Notes: generated from the sequence alone by a model not told the origin. 64,000 bases of DNA from Romboutsia sedimentorum (GCF_030131845.1 NZ_JASKYM010000001.1:1-64000); one strand, 5' to 3'; counted from the first letter of the stretch, positions 26,198 through 35,340 are shown. Program-made: numbers and translations.

Positions 26198-26839
26198 ATG
26201 AGAAGAAGAAAAGTAAAAGGCGCAGATGAAAAATTATTAAGCTATAAGAATTATGTTCTTAGAGATGATATAAATAAGTTAAAAGGAAATTGGAATTTAA
26301 AATTCGAAAATAATAATCCTATACATGTAGAATTTGGAACTGGTCGTGGTAAGTTTATAACAACACTAGCAAAAGAAAATCCTAATATAAATTATATTGC
26401 TTTTGAAATAAAAGAAGAAGTTATAATAAAAGGAGTGGAAAAAACAGTTGAAGCTAATTTAAATAATATATTATTTGCATGGGCTGATGTTATCAATATA
26501 TTGGACTATTTTGAAGAAAATGAGTTAAATAGAATTTATGTTAACTTTTGTGATCCATGGCCTAAGACAAGATGGAGTAAAAGACGATTAACTCACACTA
26601 ATTTTTTAAATATGTATAGAACTTTACTTAGCCAAGATGGAGAGCTTCACTTTAAAACAGATAATGAAAAACTATTCGAGTTTAGTCTGAATGAAATATC
26701 TTCTAATAATTGGATGTTGAAAAATATATGCTTAGATTTAGCTAATAGTGAATTTGAAAATGTTACAACTGAATATGAAGATAAATTTATGTCTTATGGT
26801 ATGAAAATTTTCAGATGTGAAGCTAAGAGAAATAAATAA
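26198..26839 (+). CDS. trmB: tRNA (guanine-N7)-methyltransferase
   Basis: A 213-residue TrmB that makes m7G46 in tRNA with S-adenosylmethionine. The SAM site is VEFGTGRGKFI (residues 47-57); the family signature YVNFCDPWPKTRWSKRRLTH (about 112-131) includes the catalytic Asp; FKTDNEKLFEFS follows. Length is standard. AAGGAG precedes the ATG. Monocistronic, with a terminator after it. Confidence 0.96.
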   Translation: MRRRKVKGADEKLLSYKNYVLRDDINKLKGNWNLKFENNNPIHVEFGTGRGKFITTLAKENPNINYIAFEIKEEVIIKGVEKTVEANLNNILFAWADVINILDYFEENELNRIYVNFCDPWPKTRWSKRRLTHTNFLNMYRTLLSQDGELHFKTDNEKLFEFSLNEISSNNWMLKNICLDLANSEFENVTTEYEDKFMSYGMKIFRCEAKRNK

Positions 26840-26876
26840 ATCAAAAAATCTATTTGAATTTATTTTCTAATATAAT

Positions 26877-26907
26877 AAAAAGGTTGTGCTAATTTGCAAC
26901 CTTTTTA
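26877..26907. terminator. Bidirectional terminator
   Basis: AAAAAGGTTG and CAACCTTTTT enclose an 11-nt loop between trmB and the converging small membrane-protein gene. Confidence 0.9.
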
Positions 26908-26932
26908 TTATTTAATTATATTTTAGCATTAA

Positions 26933-27211
26933 TTAAAAAATGCCATTTTTCTGATTAGTAGTATATATTCCAAATATAACTACAAGTGAATAGATACAGT
27001 AAAGTACAACCCTTATACTTTGCATACTTATACCTATTACCTCTATATAACTATTATATTGGGGAAATACAGCTAAAATTGCACCTATTCCTATAAGCAC
27101 AGGATTTATAACTATCTGTTTATCTGTTCTCAAAATCATAATTCTACCAATCCAAATAAAAGATAAAACAAAAAATACTATTTTAAGAATAAGCTCTAGA
27201 GTGTCTAACAT
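26933..27211 (-). CDS. Small membrane protein of unknown function
   Basis: A 92-residue protein with three hydrophobic segments (about residues 5-25, 36-50 and 62-85), short polar loops and no charged pairs in the membrane. AAAGGAGC lies 8 nt before the ATG. I do not recognise the family. It stands alone between trmB and another small unknown gene. Confidence 0.65.
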   Translation of the reverse strand: MLDTLELILKIVFFVLSFIWIGRIMILRTDKQIVINPVLIGIGAILAVFPQYNSYIEVIGISMQSIRVVLYCIYSLVVIFGIYTTNQKNGIF

Positions 27212-27423
27212 AATAAAAATGCTCCTTTCATCAAAGTATTTTTATGTAAATTAAATTTAATTCATTAATATCAAAATACGTTAATATATTTGATATACGT
27301 ATTTTAGTATTATAATACTTTTTTTTATAAAAATAAATAGGGAAAACTTAATATATAGTATAGGGTATATTAAGTACGATAAATGATTAATATATAAGTA
27401 TTATGATTTTAAGGAGATATAAT
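27212..27423. other. AT-rich divergent spacer
   Basis: Holds the promoters of the flanking divergent small genes; AAGGAG (27411-27416) serves the forward gene. No other structure recognised. Confidence 0.4.
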
Positions 27424-27615
27424 ATGTGCATGTATACCTATAATAATAAGTTTCAAACTAACAATATTTTAAATACTGAAGAGTATGAATTAATCAATCA
27501 AATTTATAAATGTATAGAATGCGATGATACAGAGAATGTTACAAAACTCACACAAAAATTACTTTCAATCCAATCAGTTAAAGAAAATATAGATAGTATT
27601 GATTCTTTTAAATAA
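27424..27615 (+). CDS. Small soluble protein of unknown function
   Basis: A 63-residue protein, mostly helical after residue 18 (EEYELINQIYKCIECDDTENVTKLTQKLLSI). The pattern suggests a short two-helix protein. ATG 27424 is chosen because AAGGAG lies 7 nt upstream; an ATG at 27403 precedes that site. It has its own strong terminator, which supports a real gene. Not recognised. Confidence 0.55.
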   Translation: MCMYTYNNKFQTNNILNTEEYELINQIYKCIECDDTENVTKLTQKLLSIQSVKENIDSIDSFK

Positions 27616-27665
27616 CATACAAAAAAGCTTTATAATTTAATTATGAAGCTTTTTTGTATGTTTTT
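27615..27665 (+). terminator. Terminator
   Basis: ACATACAAAAAAGCTT pairs exactly with AAGCTTTTTTGTATGT (16 bp) across a 15-nt loop, followed by TTTT. Confidence 0.9.
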
Positions 27666-27736
27666 AAGTATAATTTATATATATTTAACACATAGCTTGC
27701 ATATTAATTATATATATGTATTTTGGGAGTGATATT

Positions 27737-28339
27737 ATGAATTTAAGATTTGCTAATTGGTATACTCAAGCATTAGGCGCTATTTTAGGTGGAATGGCAT
27801 GTATATACTCTTATTTAAATGGTTCTATGATTATATATAGCAATATAGATACTTACTTTGATAGTTTATGGTTTGGGGGTATTATATCTAGCTATTTTTT
27901 ATTACCATTATGTATAATAACTTTTTTATTAGCTATTGTAAAATCATACAATCCTAGTAAACTTTTTTTAAATATTTCAATTGAAAATATAAATATATCA
28001 ATAATTGTGGTCACAGTTATAATAGGTTTCATGGGTACTAGAATATATTTTAGTATCCCTGCTGTATTTATATTATTTAATTTAATTACTTACAAAAAAA
28101 CAATTCCTAAAGAAATAGTTAAAGATACTTTTAGCGATGAAACAACTATGACTTTTAACAAAACTGAATCTTTAGACATTAGTGAAAAAGAATTAAAAAT
28201 CTTAACTACAAAAAGAGAAATAGCTGTAGATCTTTTATTAAAAGAGGCACAAACTCAATTTATAATGGAAATTACAGGATTATCACTAAAAGAATTAAAA
28301 AACTTAGAGGAAGAATTAAAAAGCAATGTTAGAAATTAA
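27737..28339 (+). CDS. Membrane protein of unknown function with helical cytoplasmic tail
   Basis: A 200-residue protein with four hydrophobic segments in residues 10-125 and a charged helical tail (about 150-200). The tail has AVDLLLKEAQTQFIMEITGLSLKELKNLEE, a pattern like the short helical repeats at the end of Rpn/PD-(D/E)XK proteins, but no nuclease is attached. ATG 27737 is supported by GGGAGTG; an upstream ATG at 27716 precedes that site. No terminator is obvious. Function unknown. Confidence 0.65.
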   Translation: MNLRFANWYTQALGAILGGMACIYSYLNGSMIIYSNIDTYFDSLWFGGIISSYFLLPLCIITFLLAIVKSYNPSKLFLNISIENINISIIVVTVIIGFMGTRIYFSIPAVFILFNLITYKKTIPKEIVKDTFSDETTMTFNKTESLDISEKELKILTTKREIAVDLLLKEAQTQFIMEITGLSLKELKNLEEELKSNVRN

Positions 28340-28487
28340 GTTAATTGCTGATTATGCTAAAAAAACAACTGTTTTTTATAGTAACTAAACTATATTATAT
28401 AAATGAGAAAGTGTTGATAGAAAATATCGGCACTTTTTTACTTATATAAGTATTTATAATTATAGTAACAGTGTTAGTTAAAAAATA

Positions 28488-28533
28488 TTTACAAAAATAT
28501 TTTTTATGATATAATATTAGTACCAGGTAATAA
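28488..28533 (+). promoter_or_regulatory. acc promoter with FapR-like operator
   Basis: TTTACA (28488-28493), 16 bp, then TGA-TATAAT (-10 at 28510-28515, extended) form the promoter. TTAGTACCAGGTAATAA at 28517-28533 is a 17-bp near-palindrome (arms TTAGTACC / GGTAATAA, one mismatch) matching the Bacillus FapR box core TTAGTACCTNGTCTTAA in length and left arm. FapR is released by malonyl-CoA, the product of the enzyme encoded next, so feedback control is expected. Confidence 0.75.
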
Positions 28534-28551
28534 TACGAGGGGGTAACACAA

Positions 28552-29007
28552 ATGAAAATAAATGAAATAAAAGAATTATTAAAAGTTATAGATCAAACTA
28601 GCTTAGAATATGTGAAGCTAGAAAGTGGTGATCTAAAACTAGAAGTTTCAAAAACAAATAATTCTATAAATACTTTATCTACAAATAACAAAGAAATTAG
28701 AAATCACTCAGATGAATTTATAATAAATGAAACTTATGATTGTACATACGAAGATAAAGAAGGTACATTCTCTACTATCGTTGCTCCTTTAATGGGAACT
28801 TTTTACTCTTCATCAAATCCTGATGAAAGTAGTTTTGTTAAAGTAGGAGATATAGTAGATAAAGGAGATACTTTATGTATTCTTGAAGCTATGAAGCTTA
28901 TGAATGAAATAACAAGCGATATAACTGGTGAAATAATTGAAGTATTAGTTAAAAATGAAGAATTAGTGGAGTATAACCAACCTCTATTTAAAATAAAACC
29001 ATTATAA
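28552..29007 (+). CDS. accB: Acetyl-CoA carboxylase biotin carboxyl carrier protein
   Basis: A 151-residue BCCP. The biotinyl domain fills residues 75-151 with biotinylated K115 in ILEAMKLMNEI. The N-terminal helix and a polar linker (residues 30-70) are typical. It carries carboxybiotin between AccC and AccAD to form malonyl-CoA, the first step of fatty acid synthesis. GGGGG ribosome binding site. First gene of accB-accC-accD-accA. Confidence 0.95.
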   Translation: MKINEIKELLKVIDQTSLEYVKLESGDLKLEVSKTNNSINTLSTNNKEIRNHSDEFIINETYDCTYEDKEGTFSTIVAPLMGTFYSSSNPDESSFVKVGDIVDKGDTLCILEAMKLMNEITSDITGEIIEVLVKNEELVEYNQPLFKIKPL

Positions 29008-29023
29008 TCAGGAGGTATATAAC

Positions 29024-30376
29024 ATGATTAAAAAGATACTAATTGCAAATAGAGGAGATATCGCTGTTAGAATTATTCGAACTTGCAAAGAATTAGATAT
29101 ACAAACTGTAGCTATATACTCAGATGTTGATAAGGAATGTTTTCATAGATATTTAGCAGATGAGTCTATATGCATAGGACCTAATAATATAAGTAAAAGC
29201 TATAACAATATAGATAACATAATATACCTTGCTCTTAAGCTTGAATGTGATGCTATACATCCTGGATTTGGGTTTTTATCAGAAAATGCAGAATTCGCTA
29301 AAAAGTGTGAAGACAACGGAATAATATTGATAGGACCTAAAATGGAACAAATGATATTAATGGGAGATAAGTCTCGAGCTCGTGAAACTATGATAGAACT
29401 TAATATACCAGTTGTTCCAGGTTCTAAAGGTGTTTTGAAAAACAAAGAAGAAGCACTACTTTTAGCAACTGAAATTGGATATCCAGTTATTATAAAAGCC
29501 TCTAATGGTGGAGGTGGAAAGGGTATGCGAATTATAACTTGCGAAGATGAAGTTTTTTCAAGTTTTGATATAGCAAGCTCAGAAGCTTTTTCAGCATTTG
29601 GAAGCAACGAATTATATATGGAGAAATTTATAGAAAATCCTAGACACATAGAGGTTCAAGTATTTGGAGATAATTTTGGAAATGCTATTCACCTAGGTGG
29701 AAGAGATTGCTCTATGCAACGAAGAAATCAAAAAGTATTAGAAGAATCTCTTGGTTCATATTTAAACGAAGAAGAAAAAAACTATTTATATAAAACAGCA
29801 GTTGATGTAGTAAAAGGAATAGGGTACTTAGGTGCAGGGACTATAGAGTTTATAGTAGATGCTAATAAAAACATCTATTTTATAGAAATGAACACAAGAA
29901 TACAAGTAGAACATCCCGTTACTGAAATGATTACAGGAATTGACCTTATTAAACTTCAAATTTCCATTGCAGATAAAAAACCGATTCCTTTTAATCAAGA
30001 AGAAATTGTATTTAGAGGTCATGCTATTGAATGTAGGATAAATGCTGAAAATCCATATAATGATTTTAGACCTTGTCCTGGTAAGATAACTTCAATAAAT
30101 ATACCAGGTGGATTCGGAGTTAGATTTGATACTTTTGTATATGCAGGGTATACAATTCCACCAATTTACGATTCTATGATAGGAAAGCTTATTTGTTGGG
30201 ACGAAGACAGAAATCAATGTATTAAGAAAATAAATAGAGCATTAGAAGAAATTATAATAGAAGGAATTGATACAAATATTGAATTTCAAAAATTGCTTAT
30301 CAATAGTGAAGCATTTTTAAATGACCGTCATTACACTAAATTTATAGAAAATGAATTTATTGTAGAAGATATATAA
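29024..30376 (+). CDS. accC: Acetyl-CoA carboxylase, biotin carboxylase subunit
   Basis: A 450-residue biotin carboxylase with an N-terminal PreATP-grasp domain (MIKKILIANRGDIAVRI), an ATP-grasp centre with the glycine-rich loop KASNGGGGKGMRI near residue 160, and the active-site block FIEMNTRIQVEHPVTEM near 285. It carboxylates biotin on AccB using ATP and bicarbonate. Length is normal (about 450). It starts 16 bp after accB with AGGAGG. Confidence 0.97.
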   Translation: MIKKILIANRGDIAVRIIRTCKELDIQTVAIYSDVDKECFHRYLADESICIGPNNISKSYNNIDNIIYLALKLECDAIHPGFGFLSENAEFAKKCEDNGIILIGPKMEQMILMGDKSRARETMIELNIPVVPGSKGVLKNKEEALLLATEIGYPVIIKASNGGGGKGMRIITCEDEVFSSFDIASSEAFSAFGSNELYMEKFIENPRHIEVQVFGDNFGNAIHLGGRDCSMQRRNQKVLEESLGSYLNEEEKNYLYKTAVDVVKGIGYLGAGTIEFIVDANKNIYFIEMNTRIQVEHPVTEMITGIDLIKLQISIADKKPIPFNQEEIVFRGHAIECRINAENPYNDFRPCPGKITSINIPGGFGVRFDTFVYAGYTIPPIYDSMIGKLICWDEDRNQCIKKINRALEEIIIEGIDTNIEFQKLLINSEAFLNDRHYTKFIENEFIVEDI

Positions 30377-30436
30377 ATATCAGTTATAGTATAAAAAATT
30401 ATTCGCCCAAATGTGGCTCAAAGGGAGTAAATAATT

Positions 30437-31309
30437 ATGATAAAAAAATTTTTATCCTCAGCTGATTCATCTAGCCGTCGCTCAAAAGAAAGTAAATACA
30501 TAACAGTTTCACTTAACAATAAATTTAAAGAAAACAGTGTAGACGATAGATTTTGGATTTATTGTAAAGGATGCAAAGACCATGTATTTAAAAAGGATAT
30601 AGATGAAAACTTAAATGTTTGTCCAAAATGCTTAACTCATTATAAATTTAAAACTAGAGATAGAATTAGTTTATTATCAGACGAAGGAAGCTTTAATGAA
30701 TTTGAATTTAATTTGGATATTCAAGACCCTTTAAATTTTCCGAATTATATAGATAAAATAAATGCATATAAAAAAAATACCAATGAATCTGAAGCTGTTG
30801 TATGTGGTGTTTGCACTATAAATAATATTAAAACTACTTTATGCGTAATGAATCCTGATTTTATGATGGGAAGCATGGGAAGCATTGTTGGCGATAAGAT
30901 TACATATTCAATAGAGTATGCAGCCGATAATAATTTACCATTAGTGATTTGTACGGCATCTGGTGGAGCTAGAATGCAAGAGGGTATGATATCTCTTATG
31001 CAAATGGCAAAAACGTCTCAAGCACTATCTAAGTTAGAAGAGAAGTCACTACCATATATATCTATACTAACAGATCCTACAACAGGAGGAGTTACTGCTA
31101 GCTTTGCTATGCTTGGAGACATTATACTATCAGAACCAAATACACTTATAGGGTTTGCAGGACCTAGAGTGATCGAACAAACTATAAATCAGAAACTTCC
31201 AGATGGGTTCCAGACTTCAGAGTTTTTATTAGAGCATGGATTTATAGACTTAATTGTAAATAGAGTAGATATGAAAGATACGATTTCTAATATATTGTCT
31301 TTACATTAA
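30437..31309 (+). CDS. accD: Acetyl-CoA carboxylase carboxyltransferase subunit beta
   Basis: A 290-residue AccD. A Cys4 zinc ribbon is at C43, C46, C62 and C65 (YCKGCKD / VCPKCLT). The crotonase-like fold follows, with GSMGSIVGDKI and the oxyanion segment SGGARMQEGMISLMQM. With AccA it transfers CO2 from biotin to acetyl-CoA. It follows accC by 60 bp with AAAGGGAG. Confidence 0.96.
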   Translation: MIKKFLSSADSSSRRSKESKYITVSLNNKFKENSVDDRFWIYCKGCKDHVFKKDIDENLNVCPKCLTHYKFKTRDRISLLSDEGSFNEFEFNLDIQDPLNFPNYIDKINAYKKNTNESEAVVCGVCTINNIKTTLCVMNPDFMMGSMGSIVGDKITYSIEYAADNNLPLVICTASGGARMQEGMISLMQMAKTSQALSKLEEKSLPYISILTDPTTGGVTASFAMLGDIILSEPNTLIGFAGPRVIEQTINQKLPDGFQTSEFLLEHGFIDLIVNRVDMKDTISNILSLH

Positions 31310-31357
31310 ATAAAAATTACTAAACTTATAATTTCAATAGGTTAAAGATTAGATACG

Positions 31358-31398
31358 AATCAACGGATAAATAATAATAATTTATTCGTTGATTTTAT
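31358..31398 (+). terminator. Hairpin between accD and accA (possible attenuator)
   Basis: AATCAACG and CGTTGATT close a stem of about 15 bp with imperfections, followed by TTTATATA. It may reduce read-through into accA or stabilise the upstream message. Confidence 0.6.
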
Positions 31399-31461
31399 AT
31401 ATAGGTAAACCAAACTTCAAATAAAAAAGTTTAATTTATCTTTAGATAAGGAGGATTTACA

Positions 31462-32409
31462 TTGTTTACAATTGATATTCAAGAAAAAATAGAAAAATTA
31501 GAGGGCGATATAAAGAAGCTTAAGTTAATATCATCTTCAAATGAAATAGATTTAAGTGATAAAATTACAGATTTAGAAAATAAATTAAAAAAGCTTACTA
31601 GTGAGGCTTGTATAAATTTATCTCCGCATGAAAAAGTAAGTTTAAGTAGAGACATTAAAAGACCTACAACTAAAAATTATGTAAGTAAAATTTGTTCAAA
31701 TTTTATAGAACTTCATGGAGATAGGCTTTACAAGGATGATCCATCTATTATAGGCGGAATAGGTAATATAGATGAATTTAGTGTTACCATAATAGGCCAT
31801 CAAAAAGGTAATAATGTTCACGAAAATATAAAGAGAAATTTCGGAATGCCTCATCCAGAGGGTTATAGAAAAGCACTTAGACTTATGAAACAAGCAGAGA
31901 AGTTTAAAAGACCTATAATAACATTTATAGATACCCCGGGTGCATTTTGCGGTATAGAAGCTGAGGAACGTGGCCAAGGAGAAGCTATTGCAAAGAATTT
32001 ATTTGAAATGAGTAAGTTGAAAGTTCCTATAATTTGTTTTGTAATTGGAGAAGGTGGAAGCGGAGGAGCACTAGGTATTGGAGTAGGAAATGATATCTGT
32101 ATGTTAGAACACTCTGTTTATTCTGTTATATCACCAGAAGGTCTATCTAGTATCTTGTTTAAAGACCCATCTAAATCAAAAGAGGCTAGTGAAGTTATGA
32201 AACTTACTAGTCAAGACTTACAAGAATTAAAAATCATAGATAAAATTATAGAAGAGCCTTTTAAAGGTGCTCAAGCAAATGTTGAAAAAGTATCAGAAGA
32301 TATAAAATCATTTATCATAGAAAGATTAAATCACTATAAAGAACTTAGTGAAGCTGAAATAATTACTCAAAGATATAATAAATTTAGAGAAATTGGTAAA
32401 TGTTTATAA
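31462..32409 (+). CDS. accA: Acetyl-CoA carboxylase carboxyltransferase subunit alpha
   Basis: A 315-residue AccA. An N-terminal helical pair (residues 5-50) precedes the crotonase fold with TPGAFCGIEAEERGQGEAIAKN and the GEGGSGGALGIG oxyanion loop, and SPEGLSSILFKD follows. The start is TTG with AAGGAGG 7 nt upstream; no ATG is near. It completes the four-subunit carboxylase. It lies 152 bp after accD behind a hairpin, so its level may be set separately. Confidence 0.96.
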   Translation: MFTIDIQEKIEKLEGDIKKLKLISSSNEIDLSDKITDLENKLKKLTSEACINLSPHEKVSLSRDIKRPTTKNYVSKICSNFIELHGDRLYKDDPSIIGGIGNIDEFSVTIIGHQKGNNVHENIKRNFGMPHPEGYRKALRLMKQAEKFKRPIITFIDTPGAFCGIEAEERGQGEAIAKNLFEMSKLKVPIICFVIGEGGSGGALGIGVGNDICMLEHSVYSVISPEGLSSILFKDPSKSKEASEVMKLTSQDLQELKIIDKIIEEPFKGAQANVEKVSEDIKSFIIERLNHYKELSEAEIITQRYNKFREIGKCL

Positions 32410-32416
32410 TTTTAAT

Positions 32417-32466
32417 AAAAACCATTAGGTGACGCTTTTATAAGCACCACCTAATGGTTTTTATTT
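32417..32466 (+). terminator. Terminator of the acc operon
   Basis: AAAACCATTAGGTG pairs with its complement across about 17 nt, then TTTTATTTTT. Confidence 0.92.
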
Positions 32467-32542
32467 TTAGAAATTTTATTATATAGCATATTTTACAATA
32501 TAAAAGGTTAATATAAATTTAAAAGAACTTAGGAGGTTCGGT

Positions 32543-32728
32543 ATGCAATTAAGAAGAGCAGCAGAAATAATGAATTCAAATAAAAATAATGATACAATAG
32601 TTTATTATGAAAGAAAGCCAGTAACTTTAGTTAGCGTTGATAATAACATAGGTACAGCATGTGTTAAATCAGTAGATGGAAACAGTAGATTTGAAGTTGA
32701 TTTAGAACAATTAAGTGAATTAAAGTAA
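32543..32728 (+). CDS. sspH: H-type small acid-soluble spore protein
   Basis: A 61-residue SspH-family protein. The N-terminal MQLRRAAEIMNS and central TIVYYERKPVTLVSVDNN match the H-type SASP pattern (RAxEIxxS, then V-x-Y-x-G/R-K-x-V). H-type SASPs are minor spore-core proteins made in the forespore, so this supports a spore-forming host. AGGAGG precedes the ATG. It is monocistronic with a terminator. A forespore sigma-G promoter is expected but I cannot assign one confidently. Confidence 0.82.
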   Translation: MQLRRAAEIMNSNKNNDTIVYYERKPVTLVSVDNNIGTACVKSVDGNSRFEVDLEQLSELK

Positions 32729-32734
32729 TAATAT

Positions 32735-32775
32735 TAAATCACCTAAGTATAACTAATTTATATTTAGGTGATTTA
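32735..32775 (+). terminator. Terminator of sspH
   Basis: TAAATCACCTAA and TTAGGTGATTTA form a 12-bp perfect stem with a 17-nt loop just after the stop. Confidence 0.85.
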
Positions 32776-32838
32776 TATAATTTATCTAACTTTAATTAGA
32801 ACATTTACGTGTATTTTGTAAATTCAACTAAAATCATT

Positions 32839-32922
32839 TAAATCTGCATGCATATATAATTTATAAATATTTTTTAGATGTATTAAAATTTTATAAAAAT
32901 ACTAAATCTGCATGCAGATTTA
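32839..32922. repeat. 20-bp palindrome and partial copy in a long spacer
   Basis: TAAATCTGCATGCAGATTTA at 32903-32922 is a perfect palindrome; its first 14 bases also occur at 32839-32852, 64 bp earlier (about six helical turns). This looks like a pair of operators. The rest of the 660-bp spacer (32776-33390) is very AT-rich with no ORF that I can support. Confidence 0.7.
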
Positions 32923-33390
32923 AATATATAACAAAAAAGTAGTAGTATATAATATATATAGATACATATTTAAATAATATTTAACTAGTCTTTAAATGTA
33001 TATTTTGGGTATAGTAAGCGTTTTATAAATTATAAAGTTATATTACACTGTTTTATATTATATTTTTTAGTTAACATACATAATCCTTATATAAGTTTTA
33101 TCTTATTCTAATTACTATCTCTTTAATAAAGTTTTAATTTAATTTTTATTATTTATTTTTTTAATCATATGGGAATTTGTTAAATAATAAAGTCTTATTG
33201 ATTTTAACACTATTTATTTAAATTAATTCTATATTTTATTAAGCTTCTTATTTTATTTCAAATATCTTAAAATACACTTTCATCTTTTCTGAAACTAAAG
33301 CTTCTTTTATATTTTTAAGGAATAGTTGAAAACAAAAAAATGTTATGTTATTTTATAATTATGTAATAACTATTTAATTGGAGGTACATT

Positions 33391-34527
33391 TTGATAGATA
33401 ATAAAGTTTTAAAAATACATAATAAATCAGATAAGCCTGATAATATTGTCACTCGTAATAATGATTTAATTGAAAGATGTATATTAATTGAAAAAAAACT
33501 TCCAAAGTTTATGAAAGATTACTTTATTTATTTAAAAGGATCTGTTGCTGTCTCTACTCGACTTGCTTATTTGGAAGATATAAAATTTTTCTGTTCGTAT
33601 TTAATAGAAACTAAAGAACTTACAAATGCTTATGAAATATCAGAAATATCATTAAAAGAATTTGAGGCTATTAAGGCAAGAGATGTTAATTTGTTTCTAG
33701 GTGATTATTGCACAAGATATTATAAGCAAAGCTCTAGCACTACTTTGATATATGAAAATAATAATCGTGCTTTAGCTAGAAAAAAATCATCAATCTCTAC
33801 TCTGTTTAAATTCCTCTATAGGAACGAACAGTTAGTTGATAATATAACAGATGGGTTTAATCCTATAAAGCTTCCTAAGCCTCAGCCAGACGCTATAAAA
33901 CGACTTGAGATAGATGAAGTTGCTAAAATGTTAGATTCTGTTGAAAGCGGCTATGGACTTACTGAGAAAGAAAAAGTTTATTGGAGAAAAACTAAGCTTC
34001 GTGATAAGGCTATTTTAGCTTTATTTGTCACGTATGGTCTTAGACTCAATGAACTTAGAGAGCTTAATATTTCATCATTCAATTTTTCTAGAGGAGAATT
34101 TAAGATTTATAGAAAAAGAGGTAAAGAAGTTTTGATGCCTATTAATCATACTTGTGAGTTAGTAATCAAAGATTATATTTATAATGAAAGACCTCAAAGT
34201 GAAATGTTAATAGAAGAATATAAGGATGCTCTCTTTTTATCTTTACAAAATAAACGTCTTAACCCTAAAGCTATAAGACAATTGGTTAAAAAGTATACGT
34301 CTATCTCGATGGAAACGTCCAGAGATGGTGGATATAGTCCACATAAATTACGTGCTACGGCTGCTACGTCTTTAATTCAAAATGGTTTTTCTATATATGA
34401 TGTTCAAAATTTACTAGATCACGACAACGTGACAACAACTCAGCTTTATGCTGCACATAAAAAACATGTTAAACGTGATATTGTAAACAATTTCGAATGG
34501 ATTGAAGATGATAGCAATTTAGATTAG
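33391..34527 (+). CDS. Xer-type tyrosine recombinase
   Basis: A 378-residue tyrosine recombinase. A SAM-like N-terminal domain (residues 40-150) precedes the catalytic domain with R218 (YGLRLNE), a likely Lys in KRGKEV, H318 and R321 (SPHKLRAT), H344 (LLDHDN) and Y353 (QLYAAH). The start is TTG with GGAGG upstream. It lacks an AP2 arm domain, so it is closer to XerC/XerD-like chromosome-dimer or lineage-specific recombinases than to phage integrases. It sits next to lexA with no element boundary visible, which suggests a host gene. A dif site was not found. Confidence 0.88.
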   Translation: MIDNKVLKIHNKSDKPDNIVTRNNDLIERCILIEKKLPKFMKDYFIYLKGSVAVSTRLAYLEDIKFFCSYLIETKELTNAYEISEISLKEFEAIKARDVNLFLGDYCTRYYKQSSSTTLIYENNNRALARKKSSISTLFKFLYRNEQLVDNITDGFNPIKLPKPQPDAIKRLEIDEVAKMLDSVESGYGLTEKEKVYWRKTKLRDKAILALFVTYGLRLNELRELNISSFNFSRGEFKIYRKRGKEVLMPINHTCELVIKDYIYNERPQSEMLIEEYKDALFLSLQNKRLNPKAIRQLVKKYTSISMETSRDGGYSPHKLRATAATSLIQNGFSIYDVQNLLDHDNVTTTQLYAAHKKHVKRDIVNNFEWIEDDSNLD

Positions 34528-34538
34528 ACCATTTTTAG

Positions 34539-34577
34539 GAACAAGCGTTTGTAAAAATAGAATCATCATGCTACAAT
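34539..34577 (+). promoter_or_regulatory. lexA promoter with LexA (SOS) box
   Basis: GAACAAGCGTTT at 34539-34550 fits the clostridial LexA box GAAC-N4-GTTT. It overlaps the -35 TTGTAA (34549-34554); the -10 TACAAT is at 34572-34577, 17 bp away. This arrangement gives LexA autorepression. Confidence 0.78.
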
Positions 34578-34653
34578 ATAAATATAAAATATTATTAATA
34601 AGGTATTTATCTACTCTTATTAAACTAATTTAAGTTTAGAAAGGAGAGATTTT

Positions 34654-35286
34654 ATGTATTTAGATTTAAGTAGTAAGCAAGTAATGATATTAGAATTTAT
34701 TAAAGAACAAATTGCCTTGAAAGGATATCCACCATCAGTTAGAGAAACATGTACAGCAGTAGGTTTAAAATCTACATCTACTGTTCACTCTCATTTAAAC
34801 AAACTTGAAAAGCAAGGTTATATAAGACGTGATGCAACTAAGCCTAGAGCAATAGAAGTCTTAGACTCAAATAAAATTGAAGATGCATTTGGACGTAAGC
34901 AAGAAATACTTCAATTGCCATTAGTCGGACAAATAACAGCTGGAGCACCAATACTTGCTAGACAAAATATTGAAGAATATATTCCTTTACCTGCTAACTT
35001 AGTTAAAGGATCTGATAACTTTATATTAAAAGTCAAAGGTGATAGCATGATTAATGCAGGGATTTTAAATGGAGACTATGTTATTGTAGATAGAAAACAT
35101 TCTGCATCAAACTCTGAAATAGTTGTAGCTCTTATACATAAGGAATATGCTACAGTAAAAAGATTTGAACAAGATGAAGATATAGTAAGACTTAGACCAG
35201 AAAATGATTTTATGGAACCTATAGTTCTAAATGCCAAAGATGTTGAAGTTATTGGCATTGTAACGGGTGTATTTAGAGTTTTATAA
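34654..35286 (+). CDS. lexA: SOS repressor LexA
   Basis: A 210-residue LexA. An N-terminal winged helix-turn-helix (residues 1-70, PPSVRETCTAVGLKSTSTVHSHL) binds SOS boxes. The autocleavage site is A96-G97 (QITAGAPI), with S131 (GDSM) and K169 (TVKRF) as the catalytic dyad. RecA filaments on damaged DNA trigger cleavage and induce the regulon. GAAAGGAG precedes the ATG, and a LexA box lies in its promoter. A terminator follows. Confidence 0.97.
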   Translation: MYLDLSSKQVMILEFIKEQIALKGYPPSVRETCTAVGLKSTSTVHSHLNKLEKQGYIRRDATKPRAIEVLDSNKIEDAFGRKQEILQLPLVGQITAGAPILARQNIEEYIPLPANLVKGSDNFILKVKGDSMINAGILNGDYVIVDRKHSASNSEIVVALIHKEYATVKRFEQDEDIVRLRPENDFMEPIVLNAKDVEVIGIVTGVFRVL

Positions 35287-35306
35287 ATTAAATATTTAAT
35301 TTAGTT

Positions 35307-35339
35307 AAAAAAGATATGAAACATTTCATATCTTTTTTA
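35307..35339. terminator. Bidirectional terminator between lexA and deoD
   Basis: AAAAAAGATATGAAA and TTTCATATCTTTTTT flank a 2-nt loop, ending at the deoD stop. Confidence 0.92.
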
Positions 35340-35340
35340 T

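Noticed and set aside
30377-30436. Possible regulatory leader before accD
   Set aside because: Only a 60-bp gap with a normal ribosome binding site; no hairpin or operator is convincing.
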